A DNA stretch of 64,000 nt from Cocos nucifera. Lineage: Eukaryota > Streptophyta > Magnoliopsida > Arecales > Arecaceae. Numbering within the stretch: position 1 is the stretch's first letter; each line of letters starts with the position of its first letter. Positions 1 through 9,686 of this stretch are shown here, in pieces. The stretch is taken from contig QRFJ01004956.1 of the NCBI GenBank assembly GCA_006176705.1, forward strand, positions 27,339 through 91,338, read 5' to 3'. A program made the translations under genes and the position numbers. The notes beneath the pieces are model-generated. The model was not told the DNA's origin. It worked only from the letters and a program-made list of their open reading frames with translations, and did not search any database.

Positions 1-912
1 GTCAATGACTGACTCGATGCTGCAGTAGTGTGTCTGGTTCTTTGACCTGAGATGCATCGGCAGTTCACCTTGAGGGTGTTATAGTTTGACTACACCATTA
101 CTCGGTCTCCTAGCCATATGGAACCCTGAGGTGTATGTTGGCTATAGCATGTTCATTGTAGGAACTGGATTGCATCAAGATGGGATCTATCTACCTCGGT
201 GGTAGAGGAGTAGCCCTATGATGATCATGAGAATCAAGTCCAGAAATCCATGGCCATGGTAGAGTGAAATAATAGAAAGAGTTTCTATTTAGATTTTCAC
301 ATTGGACTCGAATCGAATGATTACATCATATGACAGAGACTAGGGTTTGACGAGTTCACCTTAACCCTAATCTGATCGGGGCTCAAGATAGAAGAACTTA
401 ATCACACAGGTAGCTGCACCAAGAGGTTCGCATTCAGCTCTGATGGGTTGCCACCATATACTGCTAGGTGTCACTGGTGGATTTTGGGAGCAATTAGAAT
501 GATTTAGATGATCGATCATTCTAGCTGTTCGAATCAGAAGAGTTCTGATCCATCGAAAGGAGTTTCGATGATGTCTATGATAGAGATCATGACATATCCC
601 ATTACCATACAGAACTGAACCTAACTGGGTCACACAAACAAGGGTTTGAATCTGGTGATCATCAATTGAACTGATCTAGTTCAATTGATCTGAATGAGAT
701 TCAATTAGGTTCAAGGAAATCGTGCTAGCACTCGATTGAACCTAACGTTCTTCTTTTACTATCATAAATAAGTTGTCCTGACTGAGCCAAAGGAGTTTGT
801 GCTCAATCAGAGGCCTTCATATGGTCTGACTGGAGGTTGTCCAAGTCAGAATAGGTTGTCTTATTTGTAAGACATTACCTGCCATTTTTGGTCACCTGCC
901 ATTTCTTGTTCT

Positions 913-978
913 TTGACTTTGGTCAAAAGTCTACCTTTGACTGGTCAAACGTTGACCATTGACCCTTTGACTTTTGAC
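913..978 (+). promoter_or_regulatory. Cluster of eight W-box cores (TTGAC / GTCAA) in LTR U3
   Basis: TTGAC occurs at 913, 937, 952, 959, 967 and 974, and its complement GTCAA at 922 and 944: eight cores in 66 bp, about 310-370 bp upstream of the TATA box. WRKY factors bind TTGAC(C/T) sites, and stress-induced copia elements are known to use LTR defence elements. That this cluster drives expression is inference. Confidence 0.55.
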
Positions 979-1089
979 CACATGTCATGCACCTATTGGA
1001 GAGCTGGTGGGGGCCTGTCCCCCTGCCAGAACCTGGCAAGGAGAAGGGCGCACGCCAAGGGTGGCGTGAGCCCAAGTAGGAGGCGCCTA

Positions 1090-1114
1090 GGAGTCCTTGT
1101 TGGACAAGGACTCC
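1090..1114. promoter_or_regulatory. Perfect 11-bp inverted repeat (GGAGTCCTTGT arm) in the Copia-1 LTR
   Basis: Arms at 1,090-1,100 and 1,104-1,114 are exact reverse complements around a TGG loop. The dyad lies about 170 bp upstream of the TATA box. A matching copy is in the 3' LTR, and element G carries the same dyad with different arm bases. Confidence 0.6.
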
Positions 1115-1285
1115 ACCTCCCTTTTGGATTCCAATCAGAGTTCTACTAAGAATCCAGTTTGACTGGTCTTAGGCGCCCTCTAAGGAGGAATCCAGGGGTC
1201 TCTATTCCAACCAATCAGATTTAGATCTGATTTCACAAAGGGTTGTGATTGGTTGAGAGGAAGAGGAGTTGGATCACAAGAGGTC

Positions 1286-1293
1286 TATAAATA
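1286..1293 (+). promoter_or_regulatory. TATA box (TATAAATA) of the Copia-1 5' LTR
   Basis: TATAAATA is the clearest TATA match in the LTR and sits in a GC-richer setting. Element G has TATATAAA at the matching place. Transcription probably starts about 30 bp downstream, defining the U3/R border. Confidence 0.6.
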
Positions 1294-1866
1294 AGACCCT
1301 GCGCCCAACCCTAATTCTAAGTGAATGCAATTAGACCCCACGCCCCAAGGCTGCCTCTCCCCTCCTTCTCCATGCCATAGTCTCTTCTCCCCTTGCTCTC
1401 CACGTCCAAAAGAGTTTTGGACTTAGGTTGGTGCGATTCAGATCAAGGAAAGGCGATCAAAAGCAAGAAGGCTGCGCTGCTGCAAAAGGACGACTGCAGA
1501 TCTTCAAAAGAGTTTTGAAGATCCTCCAGATCAGATCCAGATCTGATTTTTGGAGGTGTGATAGAGAAGAAGAGGATCTCCAGATCCAACCCGAGTGGAT
1601 ACCGGTAGAGGCCAGGCGCTTGCGTGGCTAGATCCAGAACCTTCCGCTGCAATCAGGATCATCTACAGGGTAATAGGATTACCCAAATCAGGTAAATTAA
1701 ATTTGATTTAATTTATCTTATTTTATTTTATTTATTAAAATAATAAGAATCAGATCTGAAACATATCAAGATCTGATTGAGATCAAGAGAAAATTTTTGA
1801 AATATATCTCTTGATCTAATCAGATCTGGACGAACCTGGACCGGGAAATCAGGATTTCCCTTCAAC

Positions 1867-1879
1867 TGGTATCAGAGCC
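1867..1879 (+). other. Primer binding site for initiator tRNA-Met, element A
   Basis: TGGTATCAGAGCC begins two bases after the LTR end. It is the standard complement of the 3' end of plant initiator tRNA-Met used by copia elements to prime minus-strand DNA. Confidence 0.92.
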
Positions 1880-3737
1880 ATGGTTCTAAATTGTTTAGAT
1901 CTGATTTTAATTTTATTTTAATTAGAAAATAAAGTGATTTCAGATGTCACATGAGATGTGATCAGATCTGAAATCAGAAAAAATTAAAATTAAATGATTT
2001 GGATCTAAGAACATGAAGATATGCATGACTAGTTCTAGAATAGAATAGTTCTATAGAATAGTTTTGCATGTCTTTGATTTAATCTGATTAAATCATATTT
2101 TAGATCTTCTTATTTACTATTTTCTGATATTATAAGTGTTATAATAACATCTGATAAACAGCAAATAAAAATTATTTAATTTTAAATATCATATGAGATA
2201 TGATAGATGCATGACTAGACTAGTTGTAGAATAGTTCTACATAATTGTCTAGATTAGAATTTATTTTGATTAGATCAATTTAAATCTAATTTTTTAGATT
2301 ATTATGTGATAATTTAGATCTGAAAACATGCATGATTTGATACATGAGATGTATGCAAAATATGCCTTGATTAGATCTAAATTTGTATATGAGATATATG
2401 ATATAGATCTATAACTGTTTTGTAGATTTACATGTTCCTGATTAAGGCGTTCCTCTTGGCCGTCCGGTCATAAGAACGAAGAAGGGTTTAAAGGCCCTCT
2501 CTTCCCATTCGATGGGGTGTTCTTATGACGTGTAGGGGTGCTGCGTGTTCGTCCTTAATCAGAAACCCAAAACTTACTTTCTGCAAAACCCTAGATCCTG
2601 AAACCCTAGGATTTATTGTGCATATTTTGTTTATGAACCCAACTTAATTAAGAATTAAGTTTATGGAATATTAATTAGGTCTAAAATTGAGAATTTCAGA
2701 TCTAAGACATATTCATAATACTGGGTTCGGGCTTGGGTAGCTCAATTAGGTCTAAGCGGTTGATCAAACCGAATCAAGAGTTGGTTAGATGGGATCAACA
2801 ATGCTTAAATTGACCAGCCTAATAGGATTAAGTCTGGGTCAAGATCGAGTCACGATCAAGCAAGACCTAATTAGGCTCAGAGGTTAGAGTCTGGATTGTA
2901 GGCTAACCCAATTGGTTCTGACTCAACAATTTGGTGTCTAAGGTAAGTTTGGCACAGACGACCGACTGGTTTTTAATTGGAAGCTACTCGACCTGAATGC
3001 GTTCTTGTGCGAGTTAACGGCATATTCCTTCCACCGGTCTCACTTACCTGGCCATATCTGTTGACACAGTTCTGATCTGAGGTGGTCAATAATCCGAGCT
3101 GAACCCATGCCACTAGGTTAGTCATAATTGTTATGACTAAGCCAAGTCTAGTTTAATGAGACCTGAATCAATTCTCCCTAAGAAAAGATTAAGTCCGAGG
3201 TCTTCCACCATTGTAGACGTGCGGGCCCTTCCCGGGGTTGATTGTTCTCGGCTGGATACAGTGGCTCAGTTGCACCGGGAAGACGCAACCATGTCTATTA
3301 GGCATTGGATGCTATGGGCTGGAGGATGAGTTGGGCTCAATATTTCGGATACGGTGAGAGACCCAATTAGGAACCCAGTCTATGCAAATGGTGGGTCTGA
3401 CTTAACTAAGGAGTGGATCAATATTCCGGATACGGTGAGATTCATGAATTAGAGACCAAGTTTGGGTGCACCATGATTAGAGAATCATTGAACAAGAGTT
3501 GTTCACTCATTGGCTAACCCATCACCAATAACTGTTAGGTGAGGTGATGAGTCAGTTGGTGAGACCGCACCACCCACTAGAAATCATCAATCGCGGAGAT
3601 TTTCGCATCTCTACAGAGGGAGTGTAGGGATCCGAGAAAATAGTGGGAGCTAATTTGTTTAAAAATAAAATCCCTAAACAAATTGGTCAAGTCAAAATTA
3701 CAGTATCTAACTAGAATCTTTGACTCTCTACAGGAAA
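1880..3737 (+). other. Long untranslated leader of element A
   Basis: This 1.86 kb between primer site and gag has no coding open frame of note. It is AT-rich to about 2,430, then mixed. Element G keeps a colinear leader (43,482-45,372), so it belongs to the family and is not a secondary insertion. It contains a nested inverted-repeat structure at 2,438-2,562. Packaging, dimerisation or translation signals would be expected here, but none is proven. Confidence 0.8.
2438..2562 (+). ncRNA. Nested stem-loop in the Copia-1 leader RNA (candidate cis-acting RNA element)
   Basis: The outer arm CTGATTAAGG (2,438-2,447) pairs exactly with CCTTAATCAG (2,553-2,562). The inner arm GTCATAAGAAC (2,467-2,477) pairs exactly with GTTCTTATGAC (2,519-2,529). 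Inside lies a small hairpin with arms CCCAT and ATGGG around TCG. In element G (44,055-44,179) the outer arms are unchanged. The innermost hairpin is kept through base changes that preserve pairing, including one C-G to T-A double change. The inner 11-bp stem is partly lost in G. Role unknown; packaging or dimerisation is a guess. Confidence 0.5.
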
Positions 3738-4560
3738 ATGTCTGCGTCCAACCCACTGGCACGTATCCTAGACACACATAGACTGACTGGACCCAATTAT
3801 AAAGATTGGCTCAGGAACTACAAAATTGTTTTGGGTTCAGAGAAGTTAACACATGTTTTGGACCAGGACCCTCCCACCTTACCAGCAGCTCGTCCTACCA
3901 CTGAACAGAGAGCGTCTCTGGAAAAATGGATTGACGAGAATATAAGGCCAGATACTACATGTTGGGCCGATGTCGTGATGAGCCTCCAGTGCACCAACAT
4001 GAAGATATCAGGACTGCTCGCCAAAGTGTTGGCTCACCTGCAGGAGATGTTTTGGTGACAGAGTCGTCGCAGCCAAATATCAAAAGTCACAAAAATGACT
4101 TTTTAAGGCTAAGTTGCGTGATGGGCAGTCAGTCCAAGATCACTGTCCTGACAATGAATTCAAAGGACATGAGAAGCTTGATGAAGTCGGTGTGAAGTTG
4201 GACTTGACTTGAGAACGAATTATTCTGGCAATCCTTGACTGATCGCCATATGGGCAATTCATCAATGAATTTACCACAATGCATAACTTCAGAATTTCTT
4301 TGGCCGAGTTGATGAATATGCTGGGTTACTCGCTGAGCTTGTCTATGAAAGGTTCTAAAGGCTCAGTTCCTTGCTATGGAACGAGAGTTCTTTTCAAAAG
4401 AAAGTCTTATGGAAAGAAAAAAAGTCCTGTGGAAAAGCAAAGGTGGAAGGATCAAGAAGAAGAAGGTAGAATCGAAGAAGGTCGATGGCAAAGGAAAGTG
4501 TTTCCATTGCAAGCAGAGGCCATGTGAAGTGCGGAACTCCTACTATACCTGGCCACCCTA
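3738..4560 (+). pseudogene. gag: gag of element A (frameshifted), capsid/nucleocapsid
   Basis: The start is the ATG at 3,738, as the first frame opens MSASNPLARILDTHRLTGPN, typical of copia Gag (UBN2/retrotran_gag type). The first 100 or so residues read well. From about 3,930 the frame breaks repeatedly at single-base insertions and deletions, seen by comparison with G (49,022-49,800). The lysine-rich stretch and a zinc knuckle remnant (GKCFHCK, expected CX2CX4HX4C) lie near 4,490-4,560. Gag would form the virus-like particle that packages element RNA. The indel-only damage fits sequencing error better than ageing. Confidence 0.8.
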
Positions 4561-4579
4561 AGAACAGAAAGAAGGTCCT

Positions 4580-5020
4580 TCTGGAGGTATGCTCATTATT
4601 GAGTCTAACCTTACGGTTTCTTCTGCATCCAGTTGGGTGCTTGACTCTGGTTCTAGTGCTCATCTGTGCACTTCTATGCAGGGTCTTGAGGAATAGCGGA
4701 GGCTGAGGGATGGAGACATGATCCTACGCATCGATAATGGAGCCAAGAGTTGCTGCGCAGTAGCCGTGGAAACATACCCTCTGCGATTACCATCTGTGTT
4801 CAGACTTAGTTTTAAAAGACTGTTATTATGTGCCTGCAGCTAGCAGGAATTTGATTCTGTTTCATCTTAGCACAAGAAGGTTATGTGATCACCTTCTTTA
4901 AGGGACCATTTAACATTCTTTATGAAAGAAATAAAATTGCAAATGGTTCCTTGTTAATGGTCTTTATCAGTTGCATATTGATGCATTTTTACTATCGAGC
5001 AAAACGTGAATGCCAACGAC
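4580..5020 (+). pseudogene. Aspartic protease region of element A, first copy
   Basis: The translation near 4,635 gives WVLDSGSSAHLC, the D-S-G active-site motif of copia proteases, followed by the conserved region around DCYYVPA and the NILYERNK segment. The same region is open in G (49,834-50,277), which confirms the reading. Several single-base frame changes break it here. The protease would cut the Gag-Pol polyprotein. Confidence 0.8.
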
Positions 5021-5029
5021 CATAAGGAT

Positions 5030-6060
5030 AGTCCAAAGACAGATATATCATGGCACCTGAGATTAGGTCATAAGCAGAAGATAGGATTAACCAAATTGGA
5101 GAAAAATGGCTATTAAGTCCATTGACTTTTGAGTCATATCCTAACTTGTGATCTTGTCTTCAAATGGCAAATGACTAAACCCTTTTGTTGGACATGGGAG
5201 AGGGCCACAAATCTCCTTGCCCTAGTACATACTGATGGTGTGTGGCCCATTCGATGTGCCGGCTAGAGGTAATTTTGTCTACTTCATTACCTTTACCGAT
5301 GATCTATCTAGGTATGGGTATGTGTATTTTAATGAGACATAAAGTCTGAAGCTTTTGAAAAGTTCAAAACAATTAGACATGAAGTAGAAAAATAAATAGG
5401 AAAACCCATTAAGGTTCTTCGATCAGATCGAGGAGGTGAATACCTTAGCCGGGAATTTCCTAGACTATCTAAGGAAAATGGCATAGTCTCTCGATGGACT
5501 CCACCCAGGAACACCTCAACTCAACGGGTTTCAGAATGGAGAAATCGGACTCTATTGGAATATGGTTCGATCCATGATGAGCTTCACAGACCTTCCAGAT
5601 TTTCTTTGGGACATTCCATTATTAACTTCAATTTATCTACTGAATAGGGTTCCTCTAAAATCATTCCTCCACACCGTATGAGATATGGCACGGTAAGAAA
5701 CCAAGTCTGAGTCATCTCAGAATTTGGGGTTGTCTGGCTCATGTCAAAGACACAACAGCGGACAAGTTAGAGTTTAGGTCCTTTAGAGCTCGATTCATAG
5801 ATATCCTAAAGAGTCATTAGGATACTATTTCTACATTCCAGAAGACCACAATGTGATTTGTGAGTCGACATGCCATATTTCTTGAAAAAATATTTATTCA
5901 AGATAGGGCATTGGAAAGCAGATTAGTTGATGAGAAAGTCTCACAAGCAAACGAGCTAGGATCAAGTGGAACCAAATCAGTTGAAGCAATAAGAAACTAC
6001 CTCTCCCCACTCGTAGATCGGAAAGAGTTTTCCCATCCCCTGAAAGATACTTAGGTATTA
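5030..6060 (+). pseudogene. Integrase region of element A, first copy (pre-integrase zinc region, catalytic core)
   Basis: The zinc-binding pre-integrase part starts near 5,050 (WHLRLGH), followed by the core with VPARGNFVYF, DDLSRYGYVY, the second catalytic aspartate in SDRGGEY (about 5,425) and the glutamate in the SEWRNR segment (about 5,530). From 5,470 on there is a second, cleaner copy at 10,554. Frameshifts are dense: doubled or missing bases in short runs, for example CCACCCAGG against CCACCAGG in the other copy. It would insert the cDNA into chromosomes. Not functional as written. Confidence 0.82.
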
Positions 6061-6099
6061 TTTCAGAGGATTAGAGGAAATGTTCCTCGTAGGTAATGG

Positions 6100-7170
6100 T
6101 GCTAATGGAGATGATTCCAAACCTACAATGAGGTGATATTCAGATAATCGACTCCGAGAAATGGCTTGAGGCAATGAAAGTCAGAGATCGACTCGATGCA
6201 TCAAACCAAGTCTGGACCTTGGTAGATCCACCAGAAGGTATAGTACCTATTGGGTGTAAATGGATCTTCAAGAGAAGATTGGTGCAGATGGGGAATGTGA
6301 GACATTCAAGGCTAGACTGGTGGCAAAAGGTTTATAGTCACGCGAAGGCATTGACTATCAGGATACCTTTCCCGCGTAGCTATGCTAAAATCCATCGCAC
6401 ATTGTTTGCTATGTTGCAGCCTATTTCGATTATGAAATATGGCAAATGGACGTGAAAACGGCATTCCCTAAAAATGGATATCTTGAGGAAGATTATCTAT
6501 ATGGAACAGCCGCTAGGTTTCACATCCAGTGATACTGATCACAAGGTTTGCAAGCTGCAAAGTCCATATATGGACTTAAGCAAGCATCTCAGAGCTGGAA
6601 CACTCGTTTCAATGATGTGATCAAAAAGTTTGGTTTCATCAAAAAGAAGAGGAACCATGTGTTTTTCAAAAGGGATCAGTGGGAGCGCTGTTGTCTTCCT
6701 CGTATTGTACAGTGGATGACATCTCCTTATTGGGAATGATATTCCCATGTTAATCAGTCAAGTGTGGTTGTCAAGGAATTCTCCATGAAAGACCCAAGTG
6801 AAGCATCCTTTATCTAGGAATTAAGGTCTATAGGGATAGACCGAATAGGATGCTAGGACTTTCACAGAAGATGTACATAGAGGAAGTACTAAAGAAGGTT
6901 TAGTATGGAAACTCTAAGAGGGGATTAATACCCTTCAGACATGGTATTCATCTTCCAAGAAGATGTGCCCCAGACACCTGAGGAAATGGAACGCATGAGC
7001 AAGATCCCTTATGCTTTGGCAATAGGGAGGCCTCATGTATGCCATGCTATGTACACGACCTGATATAGCCCATGCTGTGAGTGTCACAAGCATATATCAG
7101 TCAAATCCAGGTGAGAGAACACTGACTTTTGTGAAATGTATCCTTAAGTACTTAGAAGAACTAAGGATAT
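6100..7170 (+). pseudogene. Reverse transcriptase region of element A, first copy
   Basis: The translation shows NQVWTLVDPPEGIVPIGCKW (about 6,205), the canonical start of the copia RT domain, then a broken KARLVAKGYSQ segment and the SIYGLKQAS motif near 6,563. The YVDD box near 6,700 is split by an extra base. It is colinear with 11,240-12,300 and differs mostly by single-base insertions and deletions. As written no RT could be made. Confidence 0.85.
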
Positions 7171-7430
7171 GAATTTGGTCTTTGGTAACGGAGAACTCCA
7201 AGTTCAAGGATACACAGACTCGGACTTCATGTCTGATATAGATAATCGAAAGTCGACATCTGAAAGTCTGTTTGTGTTAATGGTGGAGTGTCAGCTGGAA
7301 GAGTTCAAGCAAACTGTGATAGCAGATTCCACCATGGAAGCAGAATATATAAGCTGCATCAGAGGCTGCAAAGGAAGCATTCTGGTAAAGAAGTTTGCTG
7401 CAGAATTGGAGTAATGCCATCAAGATGGCC
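7165..7430 (+). pseudogene. RNase H region of element A, first copy, cut by assembly gap
   Basis: The frame from 7,169 reads GYTDSDFMSD and later DSTMEAEYI, which carry the first aspartate and the glutamate of the copia RNase H site. The sequence ends at the N run. The matching place in the second copy is about 12,537, so roughly 250 bp of RNase H, the polypurine tract and an LTR are missing on this side of the gap. Confidence 0.85.
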
Positions 7431-7455
7431 NNNNNNNNNNNNNNNNNNNNNNNNN
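7431..7455. other. Assembly gap of 25 N
   Basis: There are 25 consecutive N. The left side ends inside element A RNase H and the right side begins in unrelated DNA near a LINE fragment, so the join is not supported by sequence continuity. The true gap size is unknown. Confidence 1.
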
Positions 7456-7599
7456 TAGGAAACACAAGAAAATTATAGGATGGCAAACACTTTAGAATTT
7501 TTCTTGCATCCAAACCTATACTTGATAAGGTTGGCTGCTTGTTCGGTGATTGGCTGGTCGAGAGAGTTTTGTTCCTGGCTGTCTCCACCCAAGCTTTTG

Positions 7600-7925
7600 C
7601 CTGGATATGAGGATTTGGAGGGACTCCTGTGGTGTGAGGGCTCCAGCCAGAGATCTCTATTCTCTTTACAAAGAGAAGTCCACTCTGAGGTCAGATGGGG
7701 CATGGATTTGGAGGCTAGAAGTCTACCCTCGAGTCAACCTATTTATCTGAAAGGTAGTATGGGGCCGGCTACCAACGAAGGAGGTGCTTAGTGATTGCGG
7801 GATGGATATTTTCTCAATGTGCTCATTATGTAGCTCCAACATGGAGTCAATCATGCTTGTTCTCTTCCTTTGCCAGTGGGCCAGCCAAGCTTGGAGTTGC
7901 CCTCGGAGCTCACCCAATCTGATAC
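7600..7925 (+). pseudogene. LINE reverse-transcriptase zinc-binding domain (zf-RVT), decayed
   Basis: From 7,700 the frame reads AWIWRLEVYPRVNLFI, a TGA where the family normally has tryptophan, then KVVWGRLPTKEVL, CSLCSSNMES and ending CQWASQAW. This pattern (WRLxVPPRVxLFIWK, GRLPTK, CPxC..ES..HLLF.C..A..W) is the zf-RVT domain that follows RT in plant LINEs. The histidine of the usual HLLF is replaced. It lies directly upstream of the RNase H-like part. Confidence 0.72.
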
Positions 7926-8189
7926 CCTAGTCTAGGCTTTCCTCGACTACCTCCTGCATATATTTGCAACCACTAGAGCTGAGGGATTTAGACCGGCTTA
8001 CATTGCTTATTAGATCGACCGGCCAAGAACGGCCGGATTTTTGCTAACTAGATCTAGCCTACGAGGTTTATTCTGAAGAGAGCTCTATTGTAGGAGGTCG
8101 AGATTTTGAGACTTCTTTTAGAACATGTGGCTTTGATATCTTGGGACATATGGGATTCCCTTCCTGCTTTCCTAGTGACAAATTAAGTG

Positions 8190-8620
8190 TACATCACTTG
8201 GGAGCCCTCACCCCCGAATTTCCTCCAAATTAACTTCGATGGGAGTATTCTGGCAATATAGGAAGAGTTAGGTTTGTAATCAACTTGAGGTCAGATCTGG
8301 TAGTAGATGTGAGGGCTCACATTTTTGACATTTCAATCCTAGGTGTAAAGCTGTGAGCAGTCCGGAAAGGCATCCACTATACGTAGAAAGTGCTTCGGAT
8401 AGATTGTCTCATCATTAAGGGTGATTCGGCCACGATAATTGATTGGATCAGTGGACGGTTAGGGTGCATGTACACTCATCCTCTTCTTTGCAACATCTAT
8501 AGGATGTTAGAGGGGTGCACCTCCTTCTTGGCTAGATATATGTATCGTGAGATGAATAGGATGGCAGATTGAGTTGCTTCATGTGTGGTTCATTACTCAG
8601 ACGATATTTTATGATTCAAC
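8190..8620 (+). pseudogene. RNase H-like domain (RVT_3 type) of the LINE, decayed
   Basis: Pieces in different frames give FLQINFDGS (first catalytic aspartate, about 8,225), then IIKGDSATIIDWISG (second acidic site, about 8,405) and ARYMYREMNRMAD followed by a stop (8,540-8,572). The match is to the N-F-D-G-S, EGDS and HVYRExNxxAD pattern of plant LINE RNase H domains. A host RNase H-like gene fragment is possible, but the zinc-binding domain upstream and the poly(A) favour a LINE. Confidence 0.7.
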
Positions 8621-8718
8621 GTGGCAACGATATATGTATCTCTTCATGATATTTTATTTTTTGATTTTATGGGATGTATACACACTAGAGTTGTATGATT
8701 TTTCCGTTTGCAAGCAAT

Positions 8719-8737
8719 AAAAAAAAAAAAAAAAAAA
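8719..8737 (+). other. Poly(A) tract, probable LINE 3' end
   Basis: A run of about 18 A follows GCAAT, some 145 bp after the last RNase H-like residues, the spacing expected for a LINE 3' UTR and tail. Confidence 0.6.
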
Positions 8738-9131
8738 CAATACTTGATAATAAAATTAGAGTAGATTTTTTTTAAAATTATTTTCTACTCACATGGGCTT
8801 ATATTCTTGCTTTTTCATCAATTACTAATTCTGATCTTCCCCAAATCTTATATTACGGTGCTAGCATAGCTAGAAATTCTGTTACTAAATATTTAGATAC
8901 GTGCCTTTAAATCATGCATGACCTCTGCTGTTGTATTTGCTGATAATATAATGCATTTTTATTTGTTATATGATGCATCCGGCCAATACATGATGATCCT
9001 GTTCTGGCATATGCCATGTCCATTTTGCCAACTTATTCATATTATGGAGGATGTTTATTGGAGTTCTTCGTCAAGATGCATGTGTGGGAACCTTGTGGGC
9101 ATGTGCACGTGTGCTCTCACGTGTTAAGATG

Positions 9132-9164
9132 TTTGCATGCATGGGTGATCAGCATGCATGCAAA
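9132..9164. repeat. Perfect 12-bp inverted repeat built of CATGCA motifs
   Basis: TTTGCATGCATG (9,132-9,143) and CATGCATGCAAA (9,153-9,164) are exact reverse complements with a 9-base loop. The arms contain CATGCA, the RY element known as a B3-factor site in plants. No gene is seen beside it. Confidence 0.6.
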
Positions 9165-9587
9165 TTTGCAAACATATAAATTCTTACATGCGTATAGGTA
9201 TTTTCACACATCTAATATATATATTAGAAAGCAAAAATAGAGAAAAAATTTTTAGGCATTTAAGCTTGTTCACATAAGCCATTCTTTCTATACCATGTGT
9301 CCTCTTATTTAACAATCCTTCAAGCATTAAATTCAAGTTTTGAGTTATTAAAAAATTACATTAAATTCTATTTATATAAATTAAATTATGTTATTAAGAT
9401 ATGATATTATTATATTCTTATAATTAAAGTCTATCTACATAAATAGTGAAGAATATGAAATGAAATAAATATTATTTTATTATTTATATATAAATATATA
9501 TATATATATATTTTTAACATGATGATCAGATTTAGAATTCGTGTGCAACACATGGGCTCAAAACTAGTTTCTAGATATGTTCGTGCT

Positions 9588-9589
<2 letters not shown>

Positions 9590-9683
<94 letters not shown>
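9590..9683. repeat. (TA)n microsatellite, about 47 units
   Basis: An uninterrupted alternating TA run of 94 bases. It yields a meaningless alternating isoleucine-tyrosine frame. True length is uncertain because such runs assemble poorly. Confidence 0.97.

Positions 9684-9686
<3 letters not shown>

Larger units (their letters stand above)
1..1864 (+). repeat. 5' LTR of element A (first 413 bp outside window)
   Basis: This stretch is colinear with 13,213-15,073 and nearly identical. It ends in TTCA directly before a tRNA-Met primer site, so 1,864 is the LTR end. It carries a W-box cluster (913-978), a perfect hairpin (1,090-1,114) and a TATA box (1,286-1,293). It has no coding function; short open frames inside recur in the other LTR only because the LTR is duplicated. 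Confidence 0.93.
7456..8737 (+). mobile_element. 3' part of a plant L1-type LINE (zinc-binding domain, RNase H-like domain, poly(A) tail)
   Basis: Two domains that end plant LINE ORF2 proteins occur in order, followed by a poly(A) run at 8,719-8,737 that probably marks the 3' end. The 5' side is lost in the N gap. The reading frames are broken by stops and shifts, so it is an old dead copy. A target-site duplication cannot be tested without the left end. Confidence 0.72.

Noticed and set aside
367..633. 88-codon minus-strand frame, repeated at 13,579-13,845
   Set aside because: It lies inside the LTR of A and recurs only because the LTR is duplicated. No domain; broken in the LTRs of G.
913..1149. 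78-codon frame repeated at 14,125-14,361
   Set aside because: LTR sequence over the W-box and hairpin region; not open in G.
8918..9240. Two overlapping 69-74-codon frames
   Set aside because: No domain, AT-rich context, cysteine pattern not regular.
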